Notes under the pieces: model-generated
The model's input: the letters and a program-made list of their open reading frames with translations, nothing else
Told to the model about the DNA's origin: nothing
Databases searched by the model: none
NCBI GenBank assembly: GCA_958454405.1
Contig: CAUEBO010000017.1
Coordinates: forward strand, 1 to 44,319
DNA length: 44,319 bases
Reading direction: 5' to 3'
DNA from: an uncultured Eggerthellaceae bacterium
GTDB taxonomy: Bacteria > Actinomycetota > Coriobacteriia > Coriobacteriales > Eggerthellaceae
In this document: piece by piece, positions 25,458 through 34,314 of the stretch
Layout of the letters: every line of letters starts with the position of its first letter
Numbering within the stretch: the first letter of the stretch is position 1
Program-made: the position numbers and the translations under genes

Positions 25458-26699
25458 GTGAAGCTCAACATACGCAACCTGCTGATCGGCTTCGTCATCG
25501 TCATCGTTTTGGCGGTCGTGCTGCTGCGCGGCGACCAGCTGGTCGAACTCGTCGAGACGATGAAGAAGGGCGCGGCCATCCCGCTCATTGCCGCGCTGTG
25601 CACGCAGCTGGGCAAGTACTTCTCGCAGAGCTTCGCCTATTCCTATGCGTTCGAGGCCGTGGACGAGCGCATGGACCCCCGGTCGACGCTGCCGCTCGTA
25701 TTCGGCACGTTCTTCATGAACACCATCGCGCCGTCGCTCAATCTGGCGGGCACGACGCTCGTCGTCGATGACGCGCGCCGGCGCGGCATCGCGCCGGGGA
25801 AGGCCACGTCCGCGGCGCTGCTCATGCAGATCACCGTGGATTCCGGTTTCGCCACCATCATGCTCATCGGCTTCGCCATCCTCGCTGCCACGGTGGGCCT
25901 GTCCCCGCTCTGGTTCCTGCTGGGGCTTGCGGTGATCGCGCTCGTCAGCGTCATGGTGCTCATACTCGTGCTGGGCAGGAAGCGGCCCGCGCTCGTGCTG
26001 CGCATGCTGCGCCCGGTCGAGCGGCTGGTCGACCGCGTCCGTGCGCGCTTCAAGAAGCCGCCGCTCGATTCGTGGGTGGAGCGGGCCGTGGCCTCGTTCT
26101 CCGACGCCGCGGGTCTCATCGGGCACAACCCGAAGACGACGGCGAAGGTGTTCGGCTGCTCGATCGTGGCCAGCGCCTGCGAGCTCGCCTGCTTCAGCTT
26201 GGTGGGCGTCGCGTTCGGCGTGACGCATCCCGAGGCTCTCATCTGCGGGTACGTGGTTGCAACGCTGTTCGCCATGATCTCGATCACCCCGCAGGGCGTC
26301 GGCGTGGTGGAGGCGGCCGTGGTGGTGGCGTTCACGTCGTTCGGCGTGTCGAGCGCGGCGGGGCTGTCCATCGCGCTCGTGTACCGCGGCATCGTGTTCT
26401 GGATGCCGTTCCTCATCGGCGCCGTGCTCATCCAGACCACGAAGACGTTCCGCCACGACGCGAAGCGCACGACGCGCAACCAGAAGCGCAAGGACCGTTT
26501 GAGCGGGGCCGTGGCCGCCGCGAAGCAGATCGAGGCCCACGTGGGCGATCCGCAGGGCCCTCACGATCCCGCGGGGCGCGCCGACGCGCGGCCGACGGGC
26601 CCGGCCGACGGCGCCGCGCCTGGCGAAGGCGACGCCGCCGAGGGCGCTGCGCCTGCCGCCCGCAGCGCGGACGAGCTCCTTTCCCAGGAGGACCGCTAG
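25458..26699 (+). CDS. Flippase-like membrane protein (LPG-synthase TM / YbhN family), paralogue 2
   Basis: A 413-residue polytopic protein of the same family as the product of the gene two upstream, with about 8 membrane segments and the matching signature TPQGVGVVEAAV followed by ALVYRGIVFWMPFLIGA. It lacks the extra C-terminal membrane helices of paralogue 1 and ends in a hydrophilic Ala/Asp/Pro-rich tail (about 330-413). The start is GTG at 25458, with GGAGAAGG just upstream and 35 bp after the ATP-grasp stop. The two paralogues share layout but diverge in sequence, suggesting different lipid substrates or a heteromeric pair (inference). The 192 bp gap that follows holds a new promoter, so the cassette probably ends here. 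Confidence 0.82.
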   Translation: MKLNIRNLLIGFVIVIVLAVVLLRGDQLVELVETMKKGAAIPLIAALCTQLGKYFSQSFAYSYAFEAVDERMDPRSTLPLVFGTFFMNTIAPSLNLAGTTLVVDDARRRGIAPGKATSAALLMQITVDSGFATIMLIGFAILAATVGLSPLWFLLGLAVIALVSVMVLILVLGRKRPALVLRMLRPVERLVDRVRARFKKPPLDSWVERAVASFSDAAGLIGHNPKTTAKVFGCSIVASACELACFSLVGVAFGVTHPEALICGYVVATLFAMISITPQGVGVVEAAVVVAFTSFGVSSAAGLSIALVYRGIVFWMPFLIGAVLIQTTKTFRHDAKRTTRNQKRKDRLSGAVAAAKQIEAHVGDPQGPHDPAGRADARPTGPADGAAPGEGDAAEGAAPAARSADELLSQEDR

Positions 26700-26826
26700 C
26701 CCCTTCCGCCTTCGCCGGAGCCCGTTCGTCCAGGCCGCTGGAGCTTGATCCGGCGATTCGCGGCTATTTCTTCGTCGACCGGCCTTTCAACGGCAAGTTT
26801 ACGGCTTTTTGCTTCAACCTTTGTTT

Positions 26827-26873
26827 TACAATGGGCGGATTGATGCTCAGCGGCCCTGCTCGGCCGGGCCGCT
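26827..26873 (+). promoter_or_regulatory. -10 element and leader hairpin before the solute-binding protein
   Basis: TACAAT at 26827-26832 is a good -10; no strong -35 is seen. A hairpin AGCGGCCC (26849-26856) / GGGCCGCT (26866-26873) followed by TTGAAAA lies just before the ribosome site AAGGAG (26883-26888). It could attenuate transcription or mask translation. Confidence 0.45.
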
Positions 26874-26891
26874 TTGAAAACGAAGGAGCGG

Positions 26892-28376
26892 GTGAGGGTT
26901 TTGAACATTCGGACGATCATGCGGGGATGCGTGCCGTTCGCGCTTGCGGGATTGGTGGCGCTTGCTGGATGCTCGAGCGATTCGGGCAGCTCGGGCGAAT
27001 CGGAAGGCCCGTCGGCGCTCGACCCGTCGGATCCGGTGCAGATCGAGCTTTGGACCTACTACAACGGCACGCAGCAGCAGGCGTTCGAAGACCTCGTCAA
27101 GGAGTTCAACGAGGGCCGTGGCAAGGATACGGGCGTCGTCGTGACCAGCTCGAGCCAAGGCGGCGTGAACGACCTGGCCGCCGCCGTCACCGATTCGGCG
27201 CAGGAGCTCGTCGGCTCGGAGAAGATGCCTGACGCGTTCCTCTCCTATTCGGACACCGCTTCGGTCATCGACGGGTTCGGCCGCGTCGCCGACCTGGCGG
27301 GCTACCTGACCGACGAGGAGAAGGCCCAGTACGTGGACTCCTTCCTCGACGAGGGCGACATCGACGGCAGCGGCTGCCTCAAGGTGTTCCCCGTCGCCAA
27401 GTCCACCGAGACGCTCCAGATCAACGCCACCGATTGGCAGACGTTCGCCGACGCCACGGGCTCGACGCTCGACGAGCTCTCCACGATCGAGGGCATCACG
27501 GAAGTGGCGCAGCGCTACTACGAATGGACCGATGCCCAAACGCCTGACGTCGCGGGCGACGGGCGTCCCTTCTTCGGCCGTGACGCCATGGCGAACTACC
27601 TGATCACCGGATCCAAGCAGCTCGGCCACGAGCTGTTCGACGTGCAGGACGGAACCTGCACCTTCGACCTCGACCGCGACGCGATGAAGGCGCTGTGGGA
27701 CAACTACTACGTGCCGATGGTGCAGGGCTGGTTCTCGGCCGAGGGCAAGTTCCGCTCCGACGCCGTGAAGACCGGCGACCTCGTCTGCTACGTGGGCTCG
27801 TCCTCTTCGGTCGTGTACTTCCCGCAGACCGTCACGCTCGACGACGAGACCAGCTATCCCATCGAGCTCGCCGCGCTTGCGGCTCCGACGTTCGCGAACG
27901 GCGAGCCGTGCGCGGCGCAGCAGGGCGCCGGGTTCGTGGTGACGAAGTCGGACGAGAAGCACGAATCAGCGTGCGTCGAGTTCCTGAAGTGGTTCACGGC
28001 CAAGGAGCAGAACACCGATTTTTCCGTGAGCGCCGGCTACATGCCCGTGACGAAGGACGCCCTGACGCTCGAGAACTTGGAAGCGGCCGCCTCCAAGGTC
28101 GAAGGGTCCGAGAACTACCTGATCAACCTTCCTGCGACGCTTGAGACCATCGAGGCGGGCGTGTATGCGAACCGGCCCTTCGACGGCGGCGTTTCCGCCC
28201 GCGCGGTGCTCGAGAGCTCGCTTTCCGACAAGGCGGTTGCCGATCGGGACGCCGTCGTGGCGGCCGTCGAGGCGGGCGCGACCCCGGAGGAGGCCGTTGC
28301 GCCCTACCTGGACGACGCCGTGTTCGACGCCTGGCTGAAGGATCTCGCCGCGCAGCTTGAAGCGACGACCGCCTAG
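26892..28376 (+). CDS. Extracellular solute-binding lipoprotein (family 1-like)
   Basis: A 494-residue lipoprotein with signal peptide and lipobox LAGC (Cys27 from the GTG start), a Ser/Gly/Glu linker, and a periplasmic-binding fold beginning VQIELWTYYNGTQQQAFEDLVKEF. Family 1 proteins usually bind sugars or other small solutes for ABC importers, but no permease or ATPase gene is adjacent. The next gene, 52 bp on, encodes a membrane GGDEF-EAL protein, so it may act as the ligand-binding partner of that receptor (inference). The start is uncertain: AAGGAG lies 3 nt before GTG 26892 and 12 nt before TTG 26901, and TTG 26874 lies upstream of it. The lipoprotein signal is intact in all three. Confidence 0.85.
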   Translation: MRVLNIRTIMRGCVPFALAGLVALAGCSSDSGSSGESEGPSALDPSDPVQIELWTYYNGTQQQAFEDLVKEFNEGRGKDTGVVVTSSSQGGVNDLAAAVTDSAQELVGSEKMPDAFLSYSDTASVIDGFGRVADLAGYLTDEEKAQYVDSFLDEGDIDGSGCLKVFPVAKSTETLQINATDWQTFADATGSTLDELSTIEGITEVAQRYYEWTDAQTPDVAGDGRPFFGRDAMANYLITGSKQLGHELFDVQDGTCTFDLDRDAMKALWDNYYVPMVQGWFSAEGKFRSDAVKTGDLVCYVGSSSSVVYFPQTVTLDDETSYPIELAALAAPTFANGEPCAAQQGAGFVVTKSDEKHESACVEFLKWFTAKEQNTDFSVSAGYMPVTKDALTLENLEAAASKVEGSENYLINLPATLETIEAGVYANRPFDGGVSARAVLESSLSDKAVADRDAVVAAVEAGATPEEAVAPYLDDAVFDAWLKDLAAQLEATTA

Positions 28377-28428
28377 CGCCGAGCGGCGGGCGGCACGCAG
28401 TACGCGGGGAAGGAGCCCAGGCGACGAC

Positions 28429-31400
28429 ATGGATGAGGGCGCGCGGCACAAAGACGGCTCGCGGCGGCGGGGACTGACCTTCAAGGTCCTCGTCGTCGTG
28501 CCCTTCTGCGCCGCGCTCGCCATCCAGGGCATCGTCTGCTCCATCGTGCTGGCGCGCAGCGAGATGCTGGGCCAGATGGAGGCAGACGCCTACGACCTGT
28601 TCGCCGAGCGCGTCGCCAGCAGCACGGGCTATCTTGAGAACGACATGATATTCCGCTGGTCGGATTTCGAGTCGTCCGCCGATCAGATTTCCGCGAAGAT
28701 CGATGGCGAGCTGGAATCGCGCGAAGCGACGGCGGCCGACATCAAGACGGGCGGCGACCTTGCCATCTCGCTTGTCGGCGCGGTTTCCGAAGACATGCTG
28801 GAGTTCGCGCAGCGCGCCGAGGTTGATGGCGTGTTCCTCGTGCTTGCGAACGGCGCCGACAGCGGCGAGGAGGACGCCCGCACCGCCCTGTACGTGCGCG
28901 ACTCCAATCCGAAGGTGAGCGTGGAGAACCGCTCCGACCTTCTGCTGGCGGCCTGCCCCATCAGCATCGGGCGCGATTCGGGCGTCGCGCTGGACAGCCA
29001 ATGGTCGGCAACGTTCACCCTTGCCGCCGAAGGGCAGGACCGCAGCGCGTTCTACTACAAGCCCCTGCGCGCCGCCGAGGAGCATCCCGACGCCGATCCG
29101 GACGATCTCGGCTACTGGGGGCGTCCCGTGGACCTGGGCTGGGTGGGCACGTCGTCCATCACCTACAGCCTCCCGATCAAGGATTCCCACGGCGGCGTCG
29201 TGGGAGTGCTGGGCGTGGAGATACGCCTGGACCGCGTGACGTCCTTCTTCCCCCATGCCGATTTGAGCAACGGGGGCGACAGCTCGTATTTGCTCGCCAT
29301 CACCGGCGAGGAGGGCGGCTTCGGCCGCGACGAGGGCGTGGAGCCCGCGGCTGCGGCGGGGCGCTCCTACGAGGTGCTGGCTGCCACGGGCGCGACGCAG
29401 AGCCTGTACGTGGACGGAGGATCGTTCGAGTCATCGCTCGACGAGCACGGGCGCATGGTGATCGAGGCGGCGTCTCCGTCCTCGTCCGACCGGCGGGCCG
29501 TGGCGAGCGCGGCAGAGATCGGCCTGTACGACAGCACGTCGCCGTTCGCGTCGGAGCATTGGGCCCTCGTGGGCCTCGAACGGGAGAACGACCTGTTCGT
29601 GGCTTCGCGATCGCTCTTCACGAGTTTGGTGGAGGTGTTCGCGGCCTCGCTCGTCATCGGGCTGGCCGTGGCCGCGCTCACGGCGTGGCTGTCTTCGTCG
29701 CGGCTGCGCCATCTGATGGCGGAGGTGCGCACGACGCGCCCCGAACAGCCCCTGTCGTTCACGCCTACCGGCATCGTGGAGGTCGACGAGCTGGCCGACT
29801 CCATCGCCACGCTCGGCACGGAGGTGGCTTCGGCGGCTTCGCGGCTCTCGCAGATCCTGCGGCTGTCCGACCGCAGCGTCGGCGCCTTCGAGTACAGCGG
29901 CGAAACGGGGGCGATCACCTATACCGACGGCTTCTTCAGCACGCTGGGGGTGCTCGAACCGCTTGAGAACCTGCATCTCGACCTGCAGCGCATAGCCGAA
30001 GGTTCGCCGACTCCCGCCGAATTCGACGAGTTCATCCGGGGCTACGCGCCCTACGTCGAGATCGAAGGCGAGGGGCGCTACCTCATCACCGGCCCGCACC
30101 ACGCTTCGTGGGTGCGTTTGGTGGTGGTGGTCGATGAGGAACGGCAGCGCACGTTCGGCTTGGTGGAGGACGTCACCCATGAGATCGAGACGCGCCGGCG
30201 CATCGAGCACGAACGCGACCACGACATCCTCACCGGCCTGTCGAACCGTCGCGCGTTCGAGCAGGCCGTCACGGAGCTGCTCGAAAACGACCCGCCTGCG
30301 TTCGGGGCCATGCTCATGCTCGACCTTGACAACCTGAAGTTCATCAACGACACCTACGGCCACGACTGGGGAGACCACTACATCCAGGCCGCGGCCATCG
30401 CCATCGACGACGTGTTCAAAGGCCGGGGGAGCTATGCGCGCATTTCCGGCGACGAGTTCCTCGTGTTCATGGACGCATGCGCGAATCGGGACGAGGCGGA
30501 GGTCCTGCTCGGAGCATTCCGGCGCGCCCTCGATGCGAGCGTTCTGGAAGCCCCGGACGGCAAGATGCTCAAGGTGCGCGCCTCCACGGGCGTCGCCTAC
30601 TACCCGGCCGACGCCCGCGATTACGCCCGCCTGCGCGAGTACGCCGACTTCGCCATGTACCTGGCGAAGAACAGCCGCAAGGGCGAGCTGATCTCGTTCG
30701 ATCGAAGAACCTACGAGAAGCAGTCGATCATGGTGAACGGCAGGGAGGAGCTGAACAGGCTGCTCGACGAAGAGCTGGTGGACTACCACTTCCAGCCCAT
30801 CGTGGACGCCCGTGCCGGCGGGGTCGCGGCGTACGAGGCGCTCATGCGCCCGCTGCTGGACACCATTCCGACGCCTGATCTGGTGCTGGCGCTGGCGCGC
30901 TCGCAGTCGAAGCTCTACCGCGTCGAGCATCTGACCTTCTTCGGAGCCCTTGAGGCGTTCTCGCGCTTCGAGGGAGATCGCGGCACGACGCTGTTCGTGA
31001 ACAGCATCGCGACGCAGCGCCTGTCGGCCGACGACGAGGCTGAGCTCGTGGAGCGCTACGCCAGCCTGCTGCCGCACCTGGTGATAGAGATTACCGAGAA
31101 CGACTACAGCCGGGAGATGGCCATGTACAAGGAGGCGCTGGCGCAGCGGTTCGGCGCGCGCTTGGCCATCGACGATTTCGGCAGCGGCTACAACGGGGAG
31201 ACGTCGCTGCTCGACTACCGGGCCGACTTCGTGAAGCTGGACATGGAGATCGTCCGCGACATCGATTCGGTGAAGGACCGCCGGGACATCGCGATGAACC
31301 TCATCAGCTTCGCGCACGACCGCGGCATCCGCGTGATAGCCGAGGGCGTTGAAACCGAGGCCGAGCTGCGCGAGCTTGTGTCTCTTGGCGTGGACTACCT

Positions 31401-31485
31401 GCAAGGCTACCTGCTCGCGCGCCCCGCGCCCGAGCCGCACGACATCCCCGAGGACGTCAAGCGCCTCATCCGCTCGCTGTCGTAG
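28429..31485 (+). CDS. Membrane GGDEF-EAL protein with extracytoplasmic sensor and PAS-like domain
   Basis: A 1018-residue c-di-GMP enzyme. Membrane helix 1 is at about 17-42, a roughly 355-residue extracytoplasmic domain (dCache-like by size and position) follows, and membrane helix 2 is at about 400-425. A PAS-like region spans about 455-590. The GGDEF domain starts HDILTGLSNRRAF near 597, with active-site SGDEF near 673. The EAL domain has AAYEAL near 802, FVNSIA, VIEITEN, AIDDFGSGYNG, VKLDMEIV, IAEGVETE and DYLQGYLLARP, so the metal and catalytic positions of a phosphodiesterase appear intact. SGDEF is a tolerated variant, so both activities are possible. It follows the solute-binding protein by 52 bp; AAGGAG lies 13 nt before the ATG, a long spacing. 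Confidence 0.92.
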   Translation: MDEGARHKDGSRRRGLTFKVLVVVPFCAALAIQGIVCSIVLARSEMLGQMEADAYDLFAERVASSTGYLENDMIFRWSDFESSADQISAKIDGELESREATAADIKTGGDLAISLVGAVSEDMLEFAQRAEVDGVFLVLANGADSGEEDARTALYVRDSNPKVSVENRSDLLLAACPISIGRDSGVALDSQWSATFTLAAEGQDRSAFYYKPLRAAEEHPDADPDDLGYWGRPVDLGWVGTSSITYSLPIKDSHGGVVGVLGVEIRLDRVTSFFPHADLSNGGDSSYLLAITGEEGGFGRDEGVEPAAAAGRSYEVLAATGATQSLYVDGGSFESSLDEHGRMVIEAASPSSSDRRAVASAAEIGLYDSTSPFASEHWALVGLERENDLFVASRSLFTSLVEVFAASLVIGLAVAALTAWLSSSRLRHLMAEVRTTRPEQPLSFTPTGIVEVDELADSIATLGTEVASAASRLSQILRLSDRSVGAFEYSGETGAITYTDGFFSTLGVLEPLENLHLDLQRIAEGSPTPAEFDEFIRGYAPYVEIEGEGRYLITGPHHASWVRLVVVVDEERQRTFGLVEDVTHEIETRRRIEHERDHDILTGLSNRRAFEQAVTELLENDPPAFGAMLMLDLDNLKFINDTYGHDWGDHYIQAAAIAIDDVFKGRGSYARISGDEFLVFMDACANRDEAEVLLGAFRRALDASVLEAPDGKMLKVRASTGVAYYPADARDYARLREYADFAMYLAKNSRKGELISFDRRTYEKQSIMVNGREELNRLLDEELVDYHFQPIVDARAGGVAAYEALMRPLLDTIPTPDLVLALARSQSKLYRVEHLTFFGALEAFSRFEGDRGTTLFVNSIATQRLSADDEAELVERYASLLPHLVIEITENDYSREMAMYKEALAQRFGARLAIDDFGSGYNGETSLLDYRADFVKLDMEIVRDIDSVKDRRDIAMNLISFAHDRGIRVIAEGVETEAELRELVSLGVDYLQGYLLARPAPEPHDIPEDVKRLIRSLS

Positions 31486-31661
31486 CGGGGAGGGCGGCGC
31501 GCACCGCGCCGGCGCCCAAGGCTCCGCCCGGCTCGCGTCCGCAGGTCCCGTTACTCAATTCGCCGAAACAGTCGGTCGCGCCCGCGCGCGGGCGCGCGCT
31601 ATACTGGTGCCTGATACGCGCGGGGCGCGCGGCGCCCCGATACGACGACAAGGAGCCTGCC

Positions 31662-32093
31662 ATGACGCTCAACGACACGCTGCACATCACGATAACCTCG
31701 TCCTGCAAGACCCGCGTCGAAGCCGAGATGCCCATAACGCCCGACCTGCACCAGCCGTTCGGCTTCCTGCATGGCGGAGCGACGATAGCGCTGTTGGAAT
31801 CGGCCGCCAGCAGGGGAGCCGAGGAGAACGCCGACTTCGAGACGGAGCGCCCGTTCGGCGTGGACGTGCACGTTCGCCACAGGAAGAGCGGGAAGGCGGG
31901 CATGCTGCGCGGCGTGGCCGAGTTCGACCGGCAGGAAACGTCCGAGCGCTCGGGCGCCGTCAAGCAGTTCTGGAACGTCGTCGCGTACGACGACGAGGGC
32001 GACGTGGTGTCCGAAGGCGTCATCGTGACGAAGATCGTCTCGCTCGCGTACCTGGCCTCCAAAGAGCGCGAACGCGCCGCGGCGAAGGGCTGA
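31662..32093 (+). CDS. PaaI-type hotdog thioesterase
   Basis: A 143-residue cytoplasmic hotdog-fold protein of the PaaI/YdiI type, which hydrolyses acyl- or aryl-CoA thioesters. The typical motif FGFLHGGATIALLESAAS (HGG with the helix that follows) is present, along with a later strand VDVHVRHRKSGKAGMLRG. AAGGAG lies 6-7 nt before the ATG. A TATACT at 31600-31605 is a likely -10 within a GC-rich alternating stretch. It stands alone between the GGDEF-EAL gene and the convergent sensor kinase. Substrate unknown. The 45 bp to the kinase stop holds only a weak CCGGT/ACCGG hairpin. Confidence 0.88.
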   Translation: MTLNDTLHITITSSCKTRVEAEMPITPDLHQPFGFLHGGATIALLESAASRGAEENADFETERPFGVDVHVRHRKSGKAGMLRGVAEFDRQETSERSGAVKQFWNVVAYDDEGDVVSEGVIVTKIVSLAYLASKERERAAAKG

Positions 32094-32138
32094 GCCTGAC
32101 CGAACCGGTTTTCACCGGCCTCTTCCAACGCTTCCCGC

Positions 32139-33443
32139 TCAGCGCGGCAGCGATATGAGCACGGCGGTGCCGCGCGGCTCGTTGGCCTCGAGCGCGATGG
32201 CGCCGCCGTGTGCTTCCACGATGCTCTGCGCCAGCGACAGGCCCAGGCCGTAGCCGCCCGTTTCGCGCGAACGCGCCTTGTCGGCGCGGTAGAACCGCTC
32301 GAACGCGTGCGCTCGGTCCTCAGGATCGATGCCGCAGCCCGTGTCAGCCACCTTGATGACGCACTTCGACCCGGAGACCCGCGTGCTCAAGGCTATCTCG
32401 TCGCCGGCGGACGTGTACTTCAGCGCGTTGTCCAGCACGATGGCCAGCAGCTGCCGCAGCTTGTCCGCATCGGCCCGGACGGTGCCGTTGAAGGCGGCGT
32501 CGACGACGATCCGTTTGTCCTGGAGCGAAGCGAAGTCCTCGTACGTCGCCGCCATGTCGCGCACGAGCGCGTCGACGTCCACCGCGCCCGCATCGAGCGA
32601 GGCGCGCCCGGCGTCGCCCAGCGACAGCGCCATGAGGTCGTCCACGAGCCGCGCGAGCCGCTTCGTCTCGGATGAGATGGCGCTCACGTCTTCGAACCGA
32701 TCGACGATGCGGCTGTCGGGGCAGTCGAGCAAGAGCTCGCTCGTGGTCTGGATCACGGCGAGCGGCGTGCGCAGCTCGTGCGAGGCGTTCTGCACGAATT
32801 CGGTGTGCGCTCGCCAATTCTCCGCAATGGGCTTGAGCGTGCGGCGCGACAGCAGGTAGCTGGCCGCGGCCGACACGACCACCGCCACGGCCAGGTAGAC
32901 CACGAGGGCGCGCGTGAACCCGTCGAGGATGGCTATTTCGGAGTCAACGTTGACCAGCATCTGCAGGTACGCGGCCTCGTCGTCCCCATCGAGGGCGTAG
33001 GTGATGCCGCGGTACTCGTGCCCACCCGCCGACGTCTGGTAGATGTGGTCGAGGTCGTCCGCGTCGAAGGGCATCGCTTCCAAGAACGACGGATAGGTGG
33101 CGTACAGGCCTACCGTGTCCAGCAGCTTTCCCTGCTCGTCCCGCATGAGCGTGATGTACTGAGGATCGACGACCACGATGTCCTGGAGGTCGGAGCGCGA
33201 TTGGTCGTCGACATAGGCTTCCTGTGGTTGGGCGCCTTCGGCCTCTTCTGAGGCGGCGCTGAGCGTGATGAGGCCCGATTCTTTGCCGGCCGCTCGCAGG
33301 TTCTCGTCGGTCGTGCGGTAGATGTTGGAGCTCACCATCGAGTAGACGCCCATGCCCAGCAGGGAGAACAGAACCGCGAACACCACGAACAGCAGCATGG
33401 TCTGCTTGGCCAGCTCGCGGCGGATCAGCGTGCGCTCAGTCAT
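32139..33443 (-). CDS. Two-component sensor histidine kinase
   Basis: A 434-residue membrane kinase. Membrane helix 1 is at about 14-36, an extracytoplasmic domain of about 145 residues follows (acidic, no recognised fold), and membrane helix 2 is at about 182-202. The HisKA domain carries the phosphoacceptor His222 in NASHELRTPLAV. The HATPase_c boxes are VLDNALKYTS (N), VADTGCGIDPED (G1) and TGGYGLGLSLAQSIVEAHGG (G2). The ATG at 33443 overlaps the end of the regulator gene by 8 bp, so the pair is co-translated. Both diverge from the MacAB-like export operon, which is the likely target. The ligand may be a cell-envelope stress signal or peptide (inference). Confidence 0.93.
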   Translation of the reverse strand: MTERTLIRRELAKQTMLLFVVFAVLFSLLGMGVYSMVSSNIYRTTDENLRAAGKESGLITLSAASEEAEGAQPQEAYVDDQSRSDLQDIVVVDPQYITLMRDEQGKLLDTVGLYATYPSFLEAMPFDADDLDHIYQTSAGGHEYRGITYALDGDDEAAYLQMLVNVDSEIAILDGFTRALVVYLAVAVVVSAAASYLLSRRTLKPIAENWRAHTEFVQNASHELRTPLAVIQTTSELLLDCPDSRIVDRFEDVSAISSETKRLARLVDDLMALSLGDAGRASLDAGAVDVDALVRDMAATYEDFASLQDKRIVVDAAFNGTVRADADKLRQLLAIVLDNALKYTSAGDEIALSTRVSGSKCVIKVADTGCGIDPEDRAHAFERFYRADKARSRETGGYGLGLSLAQSIVEAHGGAIALEANEPRGTAVLISLPR

Positions 33444-34116
33444 GGTCCTCCTCGGCGAACAGGTAGCCCGCTCCGCGGATGGTTTGGATGTAACGGTCGT
33501 AACCCGAAGGGGCCAGTGCCTTGCGGAGCGCGCTCACGTACACCTCGACGACGTTCGACGAGGTGTCGGACATGAATCCCCATATCCTGTCGAACAGGCG
33601 GTCTTTCGACACGAGGCTGCCCCGGTGGCTGACGAGGTACTCGAGGACGTCGTACTGCTTGCCCTTGAGCGCGAGCGGCTCGCCTGCGATGGCGGCCTGT
33701 TTGGTCTGCGTGTGCAGCACCAGCTCTTTGAACGTGATGGTGCGCACGTCGTCGCGGCCGGTGGTCCGGCGCAGAATGGCCTCGATGCGCGCAAGCAGCT
33801 CGTCGCGGTCGAACGGTTTCGCAAGATAGTCGTCGGCGCCCGAACGCAGGCCCCGCAGCTTGTCCGCCGTCGCGCCCCTGGCGGTGAGCATGAGCACGGG
33901 CGTGCCCACGCCTTGCGCGCGCAGCGCATCCAGCACCGAGAACCCGTCCCGCTCCGGCAGCATGACGTCGAGCACGATGAGGTCGTACACGTCCTGCGCA
34001 GCGAAGAACAGGCCCTCTTCGCCGTCGAACGCCTGGTCGACGGCGAAGGCTTCCCGCAGGCTGCGGGCCACCGCGTTTGAAAGGAGGCGGTCGTCCTCCA
34101 CGATCAGCAGTTTCAT
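33436..34116 (-). CDS. OmpR/PhoB-family response regulator
   Basis: A 226-residue regulator. The receiver domain has the acidic pocket VEDD, phosphoacceptor Asp50 (DLIVLDVMLPERDG), the Thr of MLTARG and the Lys of YLAKPFDRDE. The C-terminal winged helix includes KGKQYDVLEYLVSHRGSLVS and TIRGAGYLF. The start at 34116 (MKLLIVEDD) is the family start, with AAAAGGATGGAG upstream; earlier in-frame ATGs exist at 34125 and 34155. A TAGAAT on the minus strand just upstream is a likely -10. It probably controls its own operon and the divergent export genes through repeats in the shared spacer. Confidence 0.94.
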   Translation of the reverse strand: MKLLIVEDDRLLSNAVARSLREAFAVDQAFDGEEGLFFAAQDVYDLIVLDVMLPERDGFSVLDALRAQGVGTPVLMLTARGATADKLRGLRSGADDYLAKPFDRDELLARIEAILRRTTGRDDVRTITFKELVLHTQTKQAAIAGEPLALKGKQYDVLEYLVSHRGSLVSKDRLFDRIWGFMSDTSSNVVEVYVSALRKALAPSGYDRYIQTIRGAGYLFAEEDHD

Positions 34117-34156
34117 GCGCTCCATCCTTTTTGCGGCCCATTCTAGCATGCGCAAC

Positions 34157-34258
34157 CTGAAGAATCGCTGAAACGGTTCCGCGCCGCCGCAGGACGTTCC
34201 TTTCCCGCGAAAAACTTCGGTTCGGTTCAGGAAGTTTTAAGGCGCCCTTCGCTAGACT
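34157..34258. promoter_or_regulatory. Divergent control region, regulator / export operon
   Basis: Direct repeats CTGAA at 34157-34161 and 34168-34172 are spaced 11 bp, one helical turn, as OmpR-type regulators prefer. Facing them, TTCGG-TTCGG-TTCAG (34216-34230) carries the same motif inverted at TTCAG. TAGACT (34253-34258) is a candidate -10 for the export operon and has no good -35, consistent with activation. Confidence 0.4.
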
Positions 34259-34314
34259 GTCCGCCGTGAAGCGAACGAGACAGAGCGCAGACGTTGCGCC
34301 GGAAGGAGCGGAAC

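Noticed and set aside
26892..31485. An ABC import operon
   Set aside because: Only the binding protein is present; the next gene is a GGDEF-EAL protein and no permease or ATPase gene is adjacent.
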